Source: Struthio camelus (lineage: Eukaryota > Chordata > Aves > Struthioniformes > Struthionidae). From it: a DNA stretch of 64,000 nucleotides. The notes beneath the pieces were generated by a model. It worked only from the letters and a program-made list of their open reading frames with translations. It did not search any database and had not been told where the DNA came from. Each line of letters opens with the position of its first letter. Position 1 is the stretch's first letter. The DNA is taken from assembly GCF_040807025.1 (NCBI RefSeq), contig NC_090964.1, positions 3,906,001 to 3,970,000 on the forward strand, given 5' to 3'. The translations under genes and the position numbers were made by a program. Below are positions 60,181 to 64,000 of the stretch, in pieces.

Positions 60181-63100
60181 CCATTTAACATCAGCCTTGC
60201 TTCACAGAGATGTGTACCCGGCACTGTCCCGGAACTGTGAAGTGAGACTGCTAAGATTTATAAGCAAACGAATGAGCATCAGCAGTTTGCTCACACGGCA
60301 GCTGGGTATGCCACGGACATCAGTTGCTCAGATTCCTCCTTTACTGCTGATGTGCATTCAAGTTAGTGTCTTTGGGATAAATTTCTACTTTCAAAATAAA
60401 CATAGTGAATTCTTAGAACTCATCTGAGCAGCGAAGGAAATCCCCTGAATGAAGAGGGCTCAGTACAGAGGTTTGGAGTTGCATGCTGAGAAACTTTGCT
60501 TATTTAACAGAGAGGCTTTCTCTAGGGTAATAAAACTCTCACATTGTTGTGCCAGGGATTTTCCATTAGGTGTGCGTCAGCTAGCAGTGGGAGCTACAGT
60601 TTCTGTGGCCGGTCATAGAAATGGAGTGAGATCACCCAAGAGAAGCTGACCACAGATCCCAGTAAGTGCACAACAGTAAGAACTGGGAGGAGAGCTGGAG
60701 GAGGGACATTTGGCTAGAACTAATGGGTCCCCCAAAGGTTTTTATCCTTATGTATTTACTAATTAGCAGTCATGTTAGAGTCTGACAAAAGAGTCCCAAG
60801 GCTTCTCTGTTTTCCTGCAACATGAGGGAAAGACTCTCACCATATAGGTTAAGTGAAGCAGATGTATGACTCCACCGTCTTCCTGCCTTCCTGTAATCCC
60901 ATAAACAACCCCACAGCATGGAAGTAGAGGACAGGGCTACACAGCAGCCTCTCCCCCTCCAACCCTGGGGCTCTCTAGGGAACACAAAAGTCAAATCCCA
61001 TACCACCCCCCGTTATTTGTACAATACGAGATAGAAAGGACTGCAAACTAGGAATTCACCCAGTGAGACTGCTCTGCTCAAGGGAGCAGTGATTTACTGT
61101 GGGGATTCATGACCTTGGCTTAGAAGACCCTGTGGCTAGAGAATCTGCAACCATCTGTTACTTTCTGGTGAGGACAATGACGGAAGGACCTTCATCCTTC
61201 CCTGAATCCGACCAAATCCATGGCGAGAACAGCCTGGTCCACAAGAGCACTATGAGCATCTTCCTTAATGACAAAAGATACACCAGACTAGAGCGAGGTG
61301 TGTTCTCTTGCTCACCCCAATGGGCAGATTTGCATGTGTGATAATGTGAAGAGGAGATACTTTTAAAAGTGTAACTGGAAGGAGACTTGGGTCTGCAATC
61401 ATAAAGTTGCAGGTTTTTCCCTAAAGAGGGAAAAAAGTAGAACAGGTTTTCACTGAGAGCACCTCTGCCTTCCCTCTTACTAAGAATTCGTTTTATGTGA
61501 CACTGCCGCAGAAAGATGCCAGTTAATTCTAGTGGTCTTTAGCCTGCCACATCTTGGCACTGCTTTCCCTACTAGTTGCAATGAACTAGTGCAATAAACC
61601 AACAGATAAGCCCCATAAAAGCACTGAGAGCTTGGCCACGAAACAGAAGAACATATATTGACTATAGATACCCCTACTAATATCAGATTTCATCATGGAA
61701 ACACTAATGCACAGTGAACAGGCAACATTTCCCTGACAAGACCATGATACCATCACAGACCTCACTTTCAAATCAGGTCAATACCAATCTACAGTTTCAT
61801 GATGTAAGATTTCAGAATGGGCCCAGTGCCTCCAAAGTACCAAAGCATATTGATAAACGTGACACAGAGCCACCGAGGAATCACAGCACTTCTGAAGAAG
61901 TGCTGGTTAGTTTGACCTTCAAAGATCATTTTCACTGTTCAGAATCACCACAACATCCCTCAGGAAAAGGCCAATGGATATTTTTATTAGGTTCTCAAGG
62001 AGTACAAACTCTGACCTGGCTGCTTAATGGCATGATTCTCCCAGACACATCCTAAAGAGACAGTACAGCTTCCAGCCTGTGTGTGGGATGCTAAACAACT
62101 GCCATCTGCTCTACAGTCAAGTGCATGGGGTATGCTTGCATGTGCAGGACAAACACTTACTACAGTGGAAGTATATCCAGTCTTATGAAATTTCATGACT
62201 ACGTGTAGAAAGATAGTGCTAAAATTACATATGAAATAATCTCTCTAGGCAGAATTTGTTCTTTAGCACGAAAACTCTGGGGATCAAGTTTACATTTAAC
62301 TGTGGAGAAGACAAGGCAGAACCACAGAAGTTCCTCCTGCCGTCCCCATGAAACTTGAACCACGACACAAAGGGTTTACAGAGACTTTCCTTCACAGGAG
62401 GGCAAGGAAAGTAGGAGCTGAAATCACTAGGGAATTCAACAGGAGCTAAACATCTTCATCCCACAGTTCTCCTTGACGGTCCCAGTGGTAACCCCCATCT
62501 CAAGATGGCACTGAGGTGCTGAGCTGACATCCTTCTTGGAAGAGGTAATGAGGGAAGAAACTGAGCCCAAGCATACCTCATGGTAACACTGGGCATTACT
62601 GAGCCTTGATCCTGAATCCTGAAGTTATGAATGTAGCCTTCAAAAGGAAGGGCACTCCAAAAGACCGAAAGAAAGTGGGAGCTGAATCCCAGCTTTACCC
62701 TGGCTCACGGACTCTGCAAATCCTGTTTTCAAAACACTTCCCTGAGGGTAAACACAAACAAAGTAGTCGCCCAATTTCAGAACTGGGGAGGAGACTTTTC
62801 AAAATCAAGAGTGACACTGCAAGGGAAGCCAAGCTGTCCAGCATGGTTCCTAGAGCCTCTGGCAGGTTCATCACCTTGCTCCTTAAAAATGGGAAGTGGG
62901 TACGATGAAAGCATGAAATGTGGCTTTTCTAGTCTTCCTTGAAAGTCAAGTAATACGATTCTAGCCAGCAGGCTGGACAGTAGCAGGGAAAATACCCAGA
63001 GCTGCTCTGGCAGTGCTATAAACAACATTGTCATGGAAGAATAGCAGAAAAGGGATCAAGGAAGCTAGAAGATGCAGCTGTATAGAGGGAAAACCAAACA

Positions 63101-64000
63101 CTGAAAGTGACAGTGAGAAAGAGAAGAGCTCTAAAGAAATAAAACCTGAGAGCAAGATGGAGCTAAAAGAGGTGCAGCAAGCTCAGCCTTTGCAGAAGCA
63201 CCATAAATTTCTTCATAATCTTTCTCCTTGGCTGAGGCATTAAATCATGAGCCGGCTCCAAAAGATCTGAAAGCAACTGGATCCCATTGGAAGGATGGGC
63301 CTAGCCAGCAGTAGACTGTGTGAAACTAATGAATAAGGGAAGGAATGAAATGAGGAGGGAATCTTAAAGGGGGTAAAAGAAACAGTGAAATAATATCTTC
63401 AGAATGGAGGCACGTTTTTGTAAAATATTTCCAGGAGACAGCCCGGAAAGGGGTCTGATCCATATAGTGACCTGTGTAAAGCACTGGGCACCCTGTGGAT
63501 TCATCCATAGGCTTTCTCTTTCACTGCAAGAAAATATATTCAAAGACACAGGCTTCTAAGGCTAAATGATTCAACATCAGAAACTTCATGGTGTTAGACA
63601 CTAACAACCAGGTATTCACAGATCACCTCTGGAGAGCATCCTGCCCTGCCTGACCTCTTAGCAGTGTGTATGCTATGTAATTTAGATATAAATTTTTATG
63701 TTATGATCTAGTGTGTTACATTAGCGCCTATGCTTGGCATTAAACAACTACTATATTCTGTCTCACATCCAGAAGGACGGCTATCTTAAGTCAGTGCTAC
63801 AGGAACTTTAAAATAAAACATAGCATACGTTCAGGATGACTAATATGTTCCCTGATGCTGGGTTACACAGAACATATTGGAAAAGTTGCTTTATTTTGTG
63901 TCTGTAGTTTAGAAAATGTGGCTCTGAATCTGTTTTGCTCAGCTTGGAGACCGCAGACAGCCTCCCCATGTAAATGCAAGGGTGCAGAGACATAGCTCTT

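Larger units (their letters stand above)
31789..64000 (-). other. HIVEP3: HIVEP3 upstream intron (partial, at least 32 kb)
   Basis: Upstream of the finger exon I found no further segment matching the large HIVEP3 exon, and no small exon ending in the expected GG with a donor. Open frames here are short and lack homology. The stretch is therefore read as intron running past the right edge. It holds ancient SINE/LINE remnants, AT-rich low-complexity patches (32980-33050, 60105-60180), a G run (52092-52104), a small TA/TATG microsatellite (54780-54823) and several conserved-looking segments. A nested non-coding RNA cannot be excluded from sequence alone. Confidence 0.7.

Noticed and set aside
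61910..61960. Minus-strand KMIFEG-like peptide resembling the end of the exon before the HIVEP3 finger exon
   Set aside because: An in-frame stop lies directly upstream, the putative donor is poor, and the following sequence does not fit the needed GG phase.

Overview
The window is vertebrate nuclear DNA. It has widely spaced minus-strand exons with canonical GT/AG borders, long introns, microsatellites, one CpG island and few recent transposons. The low density of interspersed repeats and the degraded MIR/L2-like and sauropsid-type fragments suggest a bird, or less likely another sauropsid. I cannot name the species.

One protein-coding gene is recognisable: the 3' part of HIVEP3 (Schnurri-3 / KRC, ZAS family of large zinc-finger proteins), on the minus strand. 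Four coding exons are present, in transcription order 31788-31613, 22518-22420, 14316-13256 and 10522-9629. Joined, they keep one open frame from a partial glycine codon to a TAA stop, giving 742 complete residues. These carry the second (C-terminal, ZAS-C) zinc-finger pair, an acidic stretch, a Ser-Pro-Arg hexamer array and the conserved C-terminal tail. The large upstream exon with the start codon and first finger pair lies beyond the right edge.

Layout. 1-2.8 kb: intergenic, no gene seen. 2.8-3.9 kb: a dense CpG island of unknown function just past the 3' end of HIVEP3. About 4.05-9.63 kb: inferred long HIVEP3 3'UTR with a distal AATAAA, an AU-rich element and a (CA)n/(TA)n microsatellite. 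9.63-31.79 kb: the four exons and three introns (2.7, 8.1 and 9.1 kb). 31.8-64 kb: upstream intron, with no exon found, a few ancient repeats and stretches that look like conserved non-coding sequence.

No RNA gene, CRISPR array, intact transposon or provirus was found. Almost all other open frames are short, lack splice context or homology, and are treated as chance. The more interesting material is the 16-unit hexamer array, the unassigned CpG island, the regulatory-looking 3'UTR, and a degraded tRNA-like sauropsid repeat near 24.5 kb. I did not find a convincing novel system.
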